Origin: Antilocapra americana
Taxonomy: Eukaryota > Chordata > Mammalia > Artiodactyla > Antilocapridae
Length of the DNA stretch: 64,000 nucleotides
NCBI GenBank assembly: GCA_007570785.1
Contig: ML664199.1
Location: 20,999,444-21,063,443 of the forward strand
Reading direction: 5' to 3'
Below, piece after piece: positions 9,451 to 21,721 of this stretch; position 1 is the first letter of the stretch, and the number at the start of each line of letters is the position of its first letter. A program made the translations under genes and the position numbers. The notes beneath the pieces were generated by a model that saw only the letters and a program-made list of their open reading frames with translations, searched no databases and was not told the DNA's origin.

Positions 9451-12230
9451 TCTCCATCAGTACCATAATAAAGTAGTATTTTAAAGATATTCATTACCAA
9501 GATTAAGTTTATTGTGAAATATATCTCATTATTTTTTAGAGCTCCATACAAATTCCTTCTTCCTTTTCAAATAAATCAACTGAATCATGACAATTGAAGG
9601 CTTTTTGCAGTTAGTTTCAGTGTTTGTCTGTGACTCACACTTAGAAATTCATTTAACATCGTAAGTCTGTACCTGCATGCATCATATATATGAATAAAAG
9701 TTTCACAAAAAACCTTCTATTGTACTATATCAACTCCCATTCTATTATTTAAAAAGAATCTGATCATAAACTGAACATATATATTGTACTTTCCACTAAC
9801 GGGTTGTGATACAATATTAGAAAAGCACTTAAATAATTCATCTAATTAGGATTCTTCCCATTACAAGATAAATGACTCAAAATTTAAATTATGTAGCCAT
9901 TGATAGTGTTATACATACTTCTTGCTTTCTTTATACTATTCTGTACTGAACACATTTTTTTTTTACATTTGAGTGTATTGCACTTATAATCAGAAAAAGA
10001 TTAGGAAATTAAAATTGTTGTCCAGTGATTATATTGTCAGTGCTATAATATATATACTTCTTTGGTTTTTGAACATTCTAAATCTTAGCATCTCACTAAT
10101 CTCTCAATTCACATTGTCTCATCTCTCCAAAGATTCCTCTTCTTCAAATCTTCACACAGTCCTCCAACTTCCAATTTGTACTCTAAAGAGCTATTATGTA
10201 AAACTGTTTTCCTGGCTCTTCTTTTGCAAAGTCTCACCCACTCACATCCAATATATAGATGCTCGGAAGACAAGTACTGTGAGTGTCGCTTACAATTTAG
10301 ACAATCAGCTTCTCGCCAGTAAATGCCCTTATTCCAATATTCCAGTATGTATGTATGGTACAAAGGACACTGTGTTGTTTGTGTTTAACATTGTTTGTTA
10401 GTATCATTATCAACATCGTAATGTTATTAATAGCATTGTCAGAAACAGCAGCAATCACCAAGATAACAGCCTTAACAACAGTGGCATTTACAGTATGCCA
10501 TTATATTAATTATCACAATGGATCTGACAGGCTGCTCCAAAGAATTCACATTAGTGAATAGTTTATGATTTTAAACTCAAGAGGAAAACCTGAAGCTACA
10601 TCAATCCTAATATGGCCTTGTCTTCATGTACCTCCCTCTTTCCCTAAGTTTAAGAAAACAAAGAGGAAAATGATAAAACCATTACCAAACCAAATTTATT
10701 AATGGGATTAAATAAGTTGTTAGCTTTGTAATAAAGGGATGTGACAAAGAATGCATAATTTTTTTGCTCTGTAATTTGATCAGTGTCATTTGACTGGGTG
10801 CAAGCAGTTCATCAGAAGGAAATGTGTGTACCCAGCAAGAAGAAGCCGAGAGAGGCAAGGAGTCTTGTATATTTAGTATGTCTGAATATACTTGAGTTGA
10901 GAAAATATTTTCCTCTGTTGGGGAAAAATGGCATATCAGAATGGTGTGGACCCTAATAGCTAGTTTTATAACTTTGTATGTTGTGATTCTATGGTCATGA
11001 ACATTAAGAGAGGAATAAAAGTCATTGTCAATGGAATGTTCTCTCAATTTAAATAGAACTAAACTTCACAAAGCAATTGTTTTCTACTTTTGTATAAATT
11101 AAAAGTTGGTTATAATTTATAAAATAAGCTTCTATTCCTTATTCTGAAAGTTTGTTTATTTACTAATCAATAATGTACTTACTAATTCCAGTGTCATTGG
11201 GCAGATTTGAAGACTGAGTAATCAAAGTGTTCTACTGATTAGGGGTTCCTGGGAAATATAAGATTATCTGTTTGAGTTTTATAAACTCAGTTTCTATGGA
11301 TGTATCCTGCCTTTATTTTTGGTTATATGAAGTAATTATTAGATCCAGATAGGTTTGAATTTTACCAACTGTCTTCTTTGATGGTCTCCTATTCAGGTAG
11401 CTTCTATTAGAAACTTGTATCACTCATGGCCTTAGGAAGGCATTGAGTGTATGACATTAAATTCTGGAGATGCAGCAGAATAAGCATGGATAAGCAGCAG
11501 TCTAAAGAGTACACGATGCATACTCCTTTCTAGTCAATAAGAGGATATTATTTTATATTTATGTTTGGTGTTGTAAAAGTTAAACTTGTTATAAAAGTGT
11601 TATAACAAGGGTTATAAAAGTGTTACAACAAGTGTTATAAAAGTAAAATAGACTATTTGTATTTTTAGGTTTTTGTTTATAGTTGTGTTTAATGTTTATT
11701 TATTTGAAAGTATAATATGTCTTTGTTTAGGATTTGTTGAAAATATCTAACCTAAGGCTAACTCACATTATGGCTAATTTGTAACACATGGTAATTGAGA
11801 TGACCTTTATATCAGATCTTTTGAACTAAGTAAGATTGGGCATGTTCAAATGGTGCTTGAGCATAGGAGAACTCAGATGACTAAATGAAAAGGTAGATCC
11901 AGGTTCTTTGTTAAATCAAAATTCAAAAGTTCGATCCAGCTGCAATGCTCTTCAGGTGCCATGTCTGTCAATAATCTTGGGCTTTATTTGGAAGAAAAAA
12001 CAGTCATGATAAGTTAAAATAAGTCATTGCTCTCAACCTGTTAGAAGCAGATACATTTCATCAGATACTTTTCATAACATTGAGCAGTGTTCTAAAACTC
12101 TTGGAGAATTCCAGCGGAAGTATGCACACGGCCATCAGATGGGAGACACATTGGAGATGGCTGTGCAGCTTTACTGGTTCACAGAAGGCAAAGTGTTAAT
12201 AGAAATCATAAAGTATATGGCCAGGCGTTG
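9451..12230. other. Unassigned, repeat-poor DNA
   Basis: No exon and no clear transposon in about 2.8 kb. A 142-codon open frame at 9973-10401 has no recognisable domain and low-complexity, AT-driven composition, so I treat it as chance. The short tandem repeat at 11588 is listed separately. Confidence 0.55.
11588..11644 (+). repeat. 23-bp tandem repeat, 2.5 copies, with dyad
   Basis: Units at 11588-11610 and 11611-11633 differ at two positions, and a half unit follows at 11634-11644. The core is GTTATAAAAGTGTTA(T/C)AACAAG. The first unit with its left flank makes an inverted repeat: CTTGTTATA (11585-11593), a 7-base spacer, TATAACAAG (11601-11609). Confidence 0.85.
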
Positions 12231-12239
12231 AACACTTTA
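12231..12239 (+). repeat. Target-site duplication, left copy (Bov-tA)
   Basis: AACACTTTA, identical to 12475-12483. Confidence 0.8.
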
Positions 12240-12474
12240 GGGTTCTCAGGCTGTGCAGTGGTAAACAATCTACCTGCTAATGCAGGAAATGCAGGAAGCA
12301 TGGGTTCAGTTCCTGGGTTAGGAAGGTCCTCTGGAGTAGGAAATGACAACCGCTCCAGTAATATTGCCTGGAAAATTCCATGGACTGAGGAATTCTGGTG
12401 GGCTACAGTCCATGGGGTTGCAAAGAGCTGGATATGACTGAGCAAACACACACACACACACCACATACACATTT
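12240..12474 (+). mobile_element. Bov-tA SINE with (CA)n tail
   Basis: A diverged head (GGTTCTCAGGCTGTGCAGTGG, then GGTAAACAATCTACCTGC) is followed by the A-unit (CCTGGAAAATTCCATGGAC, GGGCTACAGTCCATGGGGTTGC) and ATGACTGAGCAAA. The tail has become a CA microsatellite at about 12446-12462. The 9-bp target-site duplication AACACTTTA flanks the whole, tail included. Confidence 0.92.
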
Positions 12475-12483
12475 AACACTTTA
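12475..12483 (+). repeat. Target-site duplication, right copy (Bov-tA)
   Basis: AACACTTTA immediately after the CA-rich tail, identical to 12231-12239. Confidence 0.8.
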
Positions 12484-12559
12484 ACTCAAGAATGACAGTA
12501 TTTTCAAACTTATTTATGTTGAGTTCTTTCTTGGGGAGTCTTGGGAATCATAGCAGCAT

Positions 12560-12682
12560 TCCTCTTCACTTGTAACATTACAGGTATTTGAGGTTTTGTT
12601 TTGTTCACATGACTCACCCAAGATGACAGAGCTGGGCCAAGAACTCAGGTGTCCCCACTTCCAGCTCTGATCTTTACACCTT
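12560..12682 (-). mobile_element. MIR SINE fragment
   Basis: Antisense MIR end: ACTCACCCAAGATGACAGAGCTGGGCCAAGAACTCAGGTGTCCCC matches the order of the MIR 5' half (complement), with an internal shortening. Old and diverged. Confidence 0.55.
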
Positions 12683-15600
12683 ATTTTATGCAGGGTCTAA
12701 TATTCACCAGGGACTTTATTTGTGCATTTATTCTGGTAAAGCACTTTGCTATCTACTGGAATTCAAAAGATGAGACGAGAAGTAAAATTGTGATAACTGC
12801 ACCTGAGGGACAACATGCTGCGTTTGCTTTGGTCTTAAATTCTTGGATTTCTGGGAAGAGACTTTGATAATTCTAATGAGTACTTACACCTCTTATCTTC
12901 TTAAAACTGTGCTGTCATGGTGTGTAACAGAATCAGTGTGCTGAGACATCTTCTCGTAGGAGAGAACACAGATTCTCCCCCAACCCTCCAAAAGGCTTCT
13001 TTCAGTGTCTAGTCACTGTTATTCAGTAAAACGTACATCAGTCTCAAGAACTGGGCAGATGTTAAAAACCTTTGTGGTCCCCACCAGCCAGGGGCTTCCT
13101 CTGTCTTTTATTTCCCGGCTGCTTGGCACGTTGCTGTGACATACAACAAGCCCCATTATAAAGGATTATATGATGAGTCAACGAGCTTGTGAAAGATAGC
13201 GACCAAATGGTGACTCCCAATTACATGAAAAATTACTATAATCACCCCTGCTGTAACACCCTTCTGTTGGCAGAGTGGTTGATCTCCTTGAAAAGCTTTA
13301 AAAGAAGGCCTAGTGTATGAAATAAAAATCTCAGTTCTGTGTGTAATCATAAAAATTAACACTGTCACTTAAAGAAAAATCTGATTGGTGTCCTAAAGGG
13401 AAACCTACTAGGCTATGTAAAGTAGCTGTTGTGAAACCATTTAGCCTTTTGAATGTATTTCAGACAGGCTTTGAGTTGCCAGATTTGTCAGCCAAAAATT
13501 CACTAAATGTATTTGTCAGGGGCTGAGGCTATAATCTGCAAAACAGACATTGGCAAAGAGACTAAAGATCAAGAGAATTATATAGGTTTTGTTACCATAT
13601 GCCAAGATACCTTTTTAAAAGTAAGTTTGTTTTGTGTGGGCTGTAACCAGAAGTAAGCACTGTCCTTGGTATTTAAAACAGGAGCATTTTCCAGCCCAGG
13701 AAAGCAACAAAATCCTTTCATTCATAGACCTGGGGTTGGAGAGATGGAGTTGGGGAGCAAGATGTTTCTGATTGTCCTCCCCCAGTTTCCTTCCTCTCTT
13801 TTTATGTGTGTTATGGATGAAACACTGAGGACAGAAGAGCAACGGAGTCAAAAACTGTGCTCTTTCTGGACAGGGAGGAGCCTGCCCGGATGCCTTCACT
13901 GTCAGGGAGAGAGTGTGTCCCCAACATGCAGGGTACGGACTTGGCAATCTGGTCTCTCTTTTCTTGCCACAGATGACACCTTCACATTTATCAAGCTCCC
14001 GCCATGTCATTTTACACTCAGAAACATCAGCAACTGAAAATGTCTGGGTGCAGGACTCCAGAGTTCCTGCCCCAGCCTTGGAGCCACCTTGCCAGAGGCT
14101 CTTAGGTAAGTCACAGAAACATTCAACTCCCCACTCCTTGAAGAAGAGTATGAATCAGGTGGATTCTCAAGACTCTTGCCCTTGAAAATTTTGTGAACCT
14201 GTAAAGAATCAGACCTGGCATAGTTTGCAAAAAACACTCTCAGACGCAGCAAGAAAAAGTGCTCTATAATACCATAATATATGCTTCAAAGTTTAAAATG
14301 ACTGAGTGCTTCCCCCAAACAGCTGGGGGGAAGCTTGATGATAGAAAAACTAGGAAAACATAAAGTGTCTCTTGGAGTTCCAGTCAGTCTCATATAGGGG
14401 AGGCTTTCTGTAGAAATGTGGATACTGTCTGGGTATTTACAACAGCCAAATATAGCAATGACATTCTGGCGCATTTACACGTCTGAGATGACTGTATACG
14501 AAACTGGTGGTAACACTTCATAATTTGGACAGTGTTTTAACAGAGAAAGCCTAGTCCACAGATAACTGGGACACAAAAAATTAATTTACCATCGATTTAA
14601 AGGAGTCACATGCATTTTGGGAACTTTCAAAGGCGCTTACACTAAAGCTTTTCCAAGCCACTTTAAATTATATCTTCATCACACAAATGAAATATCGCCC
14701 AAAGAACCGCTGACTGAGAGAAGTGGCAAGCAGCCTTCCAGACTTTATTCAGTATTCACATCCAATCACATTGGTAAACATAAATACATCACAGTGCTTA
14801 TTCAAACACTCACAAGTTATCTATAGAAAGACAAACTACCATGTATTCTCTGAAATAGATTTTCCCTCTGTTTCTCTTTATCATTTGCATCCAGTATATT
14901 AACTGTGAAGTTTGTCTCCCTTTTTCCCCCACCCCCTTTTGGAGAAGCAAATTATAGACTCTTCCTTGCCCCACCCATAATTTTCCACATTTTCTTGAGA
15001 CAAACTCTGCCACATTGAGACAAAGTTCACAGCAAGCAGAAATTCTAGGAAGCATCCAAAAGGGATTTTGAGACAGACACTTTGGTTCTTGACGGGAGAG
15101 GAGAGCCCATTTCCCCCCAAGGCTGGAGTTCTGGGCATCCATCTTCAGGCACCACTCTTGCCTCCTTGTTTGATTCAGCAGGAAAGGAAGGGAGATACGT
15201 GGCAGACACTTTCATGCTCACATAGACACTAGGGGGTGTCCAAGGACCAAATGTATTTCTCCTTCCCTTCAGCCTTGTCTCCTCTGTACTCTTAGGTCCC
15301 GCTAACTTTAAAGCACAGGGGCAAAGGGAAAATCTGTCCAAATTAATTACTGTCTTGGGCTGAAATGAATAATGTGGGGTCGGTTCCAGCCTCAGGCCCC
15401 CACCCCCTTGAATCTCTGGCAGCAGTTGTCATCTCAGGGTTTAGAGCGTGGGACCATCCCATAATATAAGCCACAGGTGAGCGAGGTGCTCTGTTATCAA
15501 ATACTTTCCACCTCTGTGTTTGCCAGAATTTACTTGTAGGTGCAAAGAGGTCCCAGACTGTTGTTTTCTTTTCTTTCCAGTTTGGTCTGTCCTCCCTGGA

Positions 15601-18600
15601 CTGGAAGTAGGGGCATAATGAGAAAGCAGCCCTCTGCATTCTCTTTCTTGTGCCATCCACTTTGCTTTTCCATGTAGACGATTTGTTGATTATTACCTAT
15701 TAGAAAACATTGGCCCTTGCCATTGTAGACATCCTCAGGCCTTTGGGCCTGGGTCTCTTTATGAATACCTATTACTTCTTAAGTATGATGGTTTAATAAG
15801 ATATGTCTTTCATTTTCATCTCCTGTCTCTCTTCTCCTATGATTCTTCTCCCTTTGCTATTGGTCCCTAAGGGCATGTTACTGGCTTCTTTTCTTTATTG
15901 CTCCTGTCTTCCCTTTGGCCCTCTTGGTGAATTAAAAAAATAAATAGAATGCATTTTAAGGATGACAACAGTACTAATAAAGTCAGGAATTGCTTTCCAG
16001 CTAAGTGCCTGCTGATTGGAAGTCTTATCGAAAATAGCATAAACCTAATTGAAGTAGTCAACCCCTCCCATACAGGTCATGCAATGCTCTATTAAAAGGA
16101 AGGTAAAACAAAGCTTGTGACATTTCTGCATTTCCCAGACTCACTTTTCCTAAGATCTATCAATAGTATTGACAAGAGTATTGCATTGTGCTCCCCAGTG
16201 ACCGGGGCTGTCATCTTCTGGTCCTGGATAATTCTTTCTTAATGAAACCTTATCATATCCTTTATCTATAAGAATCAACAGGAAAATAATTATGTTTCAA
16301 CATGTAGGACTCAAAAACTTTAACTAAATCAAAATGACAGCCATCAACTAGCCTCGACCACCAATTAGTTAGATAACGCGGATACTCAATACCCACCAAT
16401 GGTAGCTGTTAAAGATGCTAATATATTTGCTAAATTTATGAAAATATACAAATTACTAATGAGACATCTGATGTGAAATTATCAGGAGAGTTGGGATTAT
16501 ATACAAGGATCTGTTATTTTATTTCATTTTGAACAGTTTAAGTAGACTCCTCAAGAGTCATTAGTTGCCCTAAGCTTTATTACTGAAGTCTCTTATATTA
16601 GATGAGACTGACTATCAGATTTGATGGCAAAGCACAAGCAGCTGGGAAACTGCTTTTTCTCTCCCCTCTCATTTCCCAAACAATGTTTGCACTGATTAAT
16701 ACTATGCAACAAGACATGACGCAGAGATTGTGTTGGCATTGTGTTCTGATGACCCCACACATTGTGTGCGCTCCGTGGTTCCTTTTGCTGTTCATAGTTA
16801 TATGGGTTTATCAGAAATTACATGTCAGGCTCCCGATGAGTGTAATTGTATACTGATTGTGTATAGTTTTTTAAACCTCATTATTTAGCCTTGTATGCAA
16901 ACCAAATAAAAGGAAAGTTTAAAAAAGGAAAAAGAAAATAGCCCCCACCAGACGTCATGTTAGAGCCCAGGTGTTTGAGCCTGGATGCAGGGGGGAGACA
17001 AAATGTTCTCTCAGGGACATCTGCTCCAGCCATGTGCTTGAAAAAAGCCCTAATGGATGGAGGGGGAAGGAAAGAGATGGCTAGGGTGGGGGTGGTGGTG
17101 GGGGTGGAGAGCGCTGCAGCTCTGCTCTCTTCTAACTCCAGTTTTCCTCGCATGCATGATTCATTTAATCACAAGGCAGGAGGACACTCAGGGAAACCGT
17201 GCGCTTGTCCTCATTCATTTCAGTGTTCATTAATAGGTGCCCCCATGGCAATTTCTCTGTATTCCGATACTCTCCTTACAATCACTCTTTTAACAGAATA
17301 ACAAAAACACCTCTACTGCATAGACATAAAATCAGGGGGAAAGTAGACATGGGTGAGTGATGGAATGAGCAATGCTTTTTTTCTCCTTCACAGGGCTCTG
17401 CCTTCCTGGCCACTTACACTTGAGTATTTGCTGGACATTTCTAAGCAGTTATTACCCAGAGTCTACAGTCTTTGGATTCATGACAAGCTGGAAGCTCAGC
17501 AGGGAATGTTGAAGTATTGCTTACCAAGGACCAGGACCATTAGAATTAGTCTCCTCTCTAATGTGGGGATTACTTAGTTCTCTTTTAAAAACCGTTAATC
17601 AGTATACAGTGGTTCAGTACACAGATGTTAGCACCAGTTTGAGGGCTCTCTAATTGTAGTTTAAGTTCCCCCTGCCTAAGGGCTCCCAATTAGATCATTA
17701 GACTGGTGGCAGTGAGTCCGTGGCTCTTGGTTGCACCTTGCAAGGGGGTGTTTTCCGGAATGATGAGAAACAGTGGTTTCTCCTGGGAAGCAAATGTACC
17801 ATTATGGACCTATTAGGTCCTTGATTAGATCCACAGCTGATAAGTGAGTAGACTTTTCAAGAGAAAATATTGCAGTTTATTTCAGTCTGCCTCACTCAGC
17901 CACTGGGTCATGGAAGAGGAAGTAAATGAAATAGAACTAAAGGAAATATGCATGCAATTTTCTTAAAAGTGGTGGTAAGCTTGAATAATCAATGTTTATA
18001 ATTGCCTTGAGCCCTTTAGGCGTTGAAGATAAAGACTTTTTAAATTTGTTTGTTTTGTTTGTGTGTTTTTTCCCCAATGCCCAAGCTTGCTTTCTATTGA
18101 CAGTTTTCCGATTGAATTGTCAAGACTTTAAAGAGTTAAACATTTGGAGCTACAATTAATTAATTAAGGGGGTCCTAGAAAGTTAACCTCTCAAGTTTCC
18201 TTCCTGAAGTTCATGTTTATCTGATTTGCTTTAATAAGTGACTTGCTATTGAACTAGTTTTACATACTTTAATTTGAAGATAATTATAGTACTATAATTC
18301 ACATTTCAGATGCATATTAGCTTTTCAAAAGATATGGAGCTAGCTACTTCTACCTAGCATTATGCTTATTTTTTAGCAAAGTATAACCTGAAGAATAATT
18401 GACTGCTTGTAGTAATATCTTTTAAGTCTTTCTATTACTAGGCATTTATTTGATTTTAATTGTGGAACCACTGGTCATATGGAGTTCATTTCCTGTTCAT
18501 GTTGATTTCATGAGTCTCTCCATTAGTATTCAATTGCACAGTAATTAGTCATTAGTTCACCGTGATGTCTTCAAGCATGTGTATACTTATATTCTCATTT

Positions 18601-19583
18601 ACCACTCAGTTTCTGCAGTCATATTTGAATGTACTCTTTCTTAAGGAGACCCAGGCTGAGATAAAGAAGACAAAATGGTATATTGTGTATTAGATTAAAC
18701 CTTTTGCCAAAAGGCCCTTAGTTAAAGCACGCAAAATTTGATGGACAGAAAAGGAAGTAAGTGGCAGCTGCCTAGCCACAAAACTAAAGTCACTGAGGTG
18801 TCAAAGTCTGGGATCCAAAGCCTTTATGATCAGAGATGAGATAGAAGCTATTTAGTGAAACTTCAGGATGGCATTTGACAACAGGTGTGCACCTGGCTAA
18901 TTCTGATTAGAGCCTCTTCAATTTGTGAAGGTCAAATTCCCAACTTGTTACTAAGCTCCTGTAATGTATTAGATTTTGCCATTTTAGCTAACTGTTTGAC
19001 TTTACAGATCTATTTTCCTTTACGGGAGAAAGTGTCCTCTAAACGTACATTGTCAATGAATTCATTAATTCTGAATTTGCTGTTTTTAGCTCATATTTAT
19101 CTAAGGTATTCCTTTAGCTCCTATGAAAAGTAAATATGTCGTCTGTCATAGCCTGTCACAAGCTTCTAATTTAAATCTATTAGAAAATTATTCCTGCTTT
19201 TTATTTGAGCTGGCTTCACATTGTTGTCCTAATTAAATTGGAATCTTATATCATTTAAATGTTAGGCTAAAGAATGAAATTGTTTTTATACAGATGATAA
19301 TGGTGGTCCTCTTGCCGAGCTCATAAACTCTACTTTTAGGATAACTGAGTCAAATATTCAAGAAGCCATAGGTGCTCCATATAGATTCCCATTGGCATTT
19401 ACTCCCCATACAAAGTCATAAGCAAGGAAAATAGAGTCCCCAAGAGTCTCCTCTCTTCTCTTCCACCAAATGTACCTGTTCTGTGCTAGTTTATTCCTAT
19501 ACCGCCCCTTTTATTGTTTGTCCAAAGGTAGTATAATTCTTGTAACTCGATGAGGCAAAAATGTTTTGCACAATAGTGGACAC
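12683..19583. other. 6.9-kb tract without recognised transposons
   Basis: I recognise no SINE, LINE, LTR or DNA transposon and no exon in this stretch. Composition is mixed: GC-richer around 13.7-15.6 kb and 16.95-17.3 kb, AT-rich around 18-19.3 kb. Open frames up to 131 codons (for example 13615-14010 minus and 13666-14037 plus) overlap in opposite directions and have no recognisable domains. The lack of insertions in a repeat-rich genome makes it a candidate for conserved regulatory DNA, but that is inference. Confidence 0.55.
17059..17107 (+). repeat. G-rich tract, possible quadruplex former
   Basis: Four runs of three or more G lie at 17062-17066, 17084-17086, 17088-17092 and 17100-17104, with GGT units between. 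The first loop is long, so a stable four-stranded fold is possible but not certain. Confidence 0.5.
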
Positions 19584-19734
19584 AGATGCTCCTCAAACTT
19601 TAATGTGCATATGCATCTCTCAGGGATCTTGATAAATGCAGAGGTAACTTATGAGGTTTGGGGTGGCCTCAAGACGCAGCATTTCTTGTAAGTTCCCAAG
19701 TGAGGAAGATTGGCTGGTCTAGGCTTCACACTTA
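19583..19734 (+). mobile_element. MER5-type hAT DNA transposon
   Basis: Matches the MER5A order: GCTCCTCAAACTTTAATGTGCAT, GATAAATGCAGA, GAGGTTTGGGGTGGCCTCAAGACGCAGCATTTCTTGTAAGTTCCCA. This is a non-autonomous hAT element common to placental mammals. Confidence 0.8.
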
Positions 19735-20549
19735 AGTAGCAAGAGGATAAAATAATGATTAGGAGCAAACGGGTGAATCAAAGTTAGTATCATTTTTATC
19801 TAGCCCTTCTTGAAAATTGAAAACTTGTTCTCAAATTATTAGAGTAATAATGGTAGTTGTTATTTTGGCTTGAAACTTTGCTCAGGTATTGCTTGCTTAT
19901 TCCTTTGTTTGTTTATTTATTTACTTATTTATTTTTAAGCTTTAACAGCTATGGCTGATCCCTTGAGACCCAGCTGGCTTTTGTAAGAGAAATACCTGCA
20001 GCTTCAAATTCAAACTCCTGCCTTAAACAAACTCATTGCAGTATGTGTTTCCATGTATTGAACTTAATATTTAGAAGGTATTAGAAGATATGTCATTGCT
20101 ACATCTTTTTTATATTAAAGTTTATCTTTAATTTTACTTAAATATCTAGATTTGAGGAATTAACATTCATCTCTAAATTTAGTAGGCTGACTCTTTATAC
20201 AGAATAACAGCTAAAAAGTTACTGATAAGGGATGCCAGTTTCAGAATCACAAAGAACTATGAAACTCCTCAAATATTCAAGATGGCTTAAGAAAAACTGT
20301 CCATGGTGTGCGTCTGCACATACATGCATGCTTGTTATTTAGAAACTAAATTTGATCACAAAAATTGTTTATTTCATTTCTGTGGGCATGGAGTCTGAAT
20401 TTTTTGGCCCTTTGTTTCTATTCTGCATGTTATCTCAATTACAAATCATTCTCTGACTTAAATTACAGTCTATAACGACCCTCAGATCTGTTGGAAGAAC
20501 TCTTTATATTCCTTCTAAATTTTGGGAGAGACTACTTTAAATGACTGTT
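19735..20549. other. Unassigned DNA with (TTTA)n
   Basis: A TTTA/TTTG-type simple repeat lies at about 19904-19937. No gene or clear interspersed repeat otherwise. Confidence 0.55.
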
Positions 20550-20561
20550 ACTCACTTGTGA
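20550..20561 (+). repeat. Target-site duplication, left copy (Bov-A2)
   Basis: ACTCACTTGTGA, identical to 20835-20846. Confidence 0.9.
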
Positions 20562-20834
20562 GGAGAAGGCAATGGCACCCCACTCCAGTACTCTCGCCTG
20601 GAAAATCCCGTGGACGGAGGAACTTGGTAGGCTGCATTCCATGGGGTCCCTGAGAGTTGGACACGACTGAGCGACTTCACTTTCCCTTTTCACTTTCATG
20701 CATTGGAGAAGGAAATGGAAATGGCAACCCACTCCAGTGTTCTTGCCTGGAGAATTCCAGGGACAGGGGAGCCTGGTGGGCTGCCATCCATGGGGTCGCA
20801 CAGAGTTGGGCATGACTGAAGCGACTTAGCAGCA
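20562..20834 (+). mobile_element. Bov-A2 SINE (dimer of A-units)
   Basis: Two successive A-units without the tRNA head. The first starts GGAGAAGGCAATGGCACCCC and ends GACACGACTGAGCGACTTC. A CT-rich linker (TTTCCCTTTTCACTTTC) follows, then the second unit GGAGAAGGAAATGG...GCATGACTGAAGCGACTTAGCAGCA. This is the Bov-A2 layout. A 12-bp perfect target-site duplication flanks it. Confidence 0.95.
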
Positions 20835-20846
20835 ACTCACTTGTGA
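20835..20846 (+). repeat. Target-site duplication, right copy (Bov-A2)
   Basis: ACTCACTTGTGA directly after AGCGACTTAGCAGCA. Confidence 0.9.
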
Positions 20847-20863
20847 TGTGAGACACTCTTGAC

Positions 20864-20985
20864 TTTCTTTCCTTTCTCTCTCTCTTTCCCCCTTTCCTTT
20901 CTCTTTCCCTTCCTTCATTTATTCTTCCCCTCCTCTACTCCCCCTTTCTCTTCCCTTCCCTTCTTTTTATTCTCTTTTTATGTGT
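20864..20985 (+). repeat. Pyrimidine-rich tract
   Basis: About 120 bases that are almost only C and T on the + strand (TTTCTTTCC, CTCTCTCTCTTTCCCCC, TTCTCTTCCCTTCCCTTC). It lies 18 bases past the Bov-A2 target duplication, so it is part of the old locus and not of the SINE. Confidence 0.85.
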
Positions 20986-21634
20986 CTGTTGCATGAAAAA
21001 TGAATTATCAGTGTAGGGAGCTTAGGAACAATTCAAATTATGATCGGTTCATAGAATTTATTTTTTAAACATTTTTTTTAAATGTAGCATAACATCAAAG
21101 GAAACATTTTATGAATTTCAGCTGTCCCCTAGGAAGTGGTTCACATTGGTGATTCTGTTCCTGGTTAGATAAGGTGTAAACTTTATAGAAAATACTTTTT
21201 TATTCCATGTAATTCTATTTTAATTTTTAGATAAAATCATTTTTAAAGCTCATGTCCAAGAAACACAACGAAATGGTTCGGGGAAGGGGAAAAACAAAAC
21301 AACTGACAAAATTCTTAACTCATCTCAGACCTGAGAGCCCAAGAAAGCTTTAAGAGAATAAGGTGTACTTTCTTTTACATAAAGGCAGGAGGTGTGAGGA
21401 AACAACAAGATGTCTCCAAAGACAGACCAGGGCTTCTTTTATCCATCTGCCTTTTCTTGCCTTTGCTACTTGGAAAATCACTTATTCTCTCGTAGTTTCA
21501 GGTTTTTTTCAGCTATTAAGTGAGAATGCTGGTAATTCTTAAAGGATCCATTAGAATTAAATAAGATAACACAGTCCTCCCAAACATTTTGGGTTTCTTG
21601 GCTCTAGAAAGTAAAGCAGGAAGCAAAATAGGAA
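20986..21634. other. Unassigned DNA
   Basis: Nothing recognised apart from short T- and A-runs. Confidence 0.5.
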
Positions 21635-21720
21635 AAACAACCCCTCATGTAGCTTACATTCTAATGGGGGAGGACAGACAATTAAGAAATAATGACTTAT
21701 GTAATATGTGCTATGTAAAA
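21635..21720 (-). mobile_element. L2 LINE 3' end, part 1 of a split copy
   Basis: CCTCATGTAGCTTACATTCTAATGGGGGAGGACAGACAATTAAGAAATAATG is the complement of the L2 3' terminal region, followed by a GTGCTATG segment. A Bov-tA piece and an L1 end interrupt the copy. The more internal L2 part resumes near 22185 in the same orientation. Confidence 0.7.
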
Positions 21721-21721
21721 G

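Noticed and set aside
9973..10401. 142-codon frame, Leu/Ile/Ser-rich
   Set aside because: No domain or signal recognised. Composition follows the AT-rich DNA, and a shorter minus-strand frame overlaps it.
13615..14037. Two overlapping frames of 131 and 123 codons on opposite strands
   Set aside because: Both cannot be coding, neither shows a known motif, and I see no matching splice signals or Kozak context that decides for one.
17353..17577. Possible exon after a pyrimidine tract ending CTCCTTCACAG at about 17393
   Set aside because: The acceptor-like site is decent, but no convincing donor site or recognisable protein follows. The frame ends in TAG without a family match.
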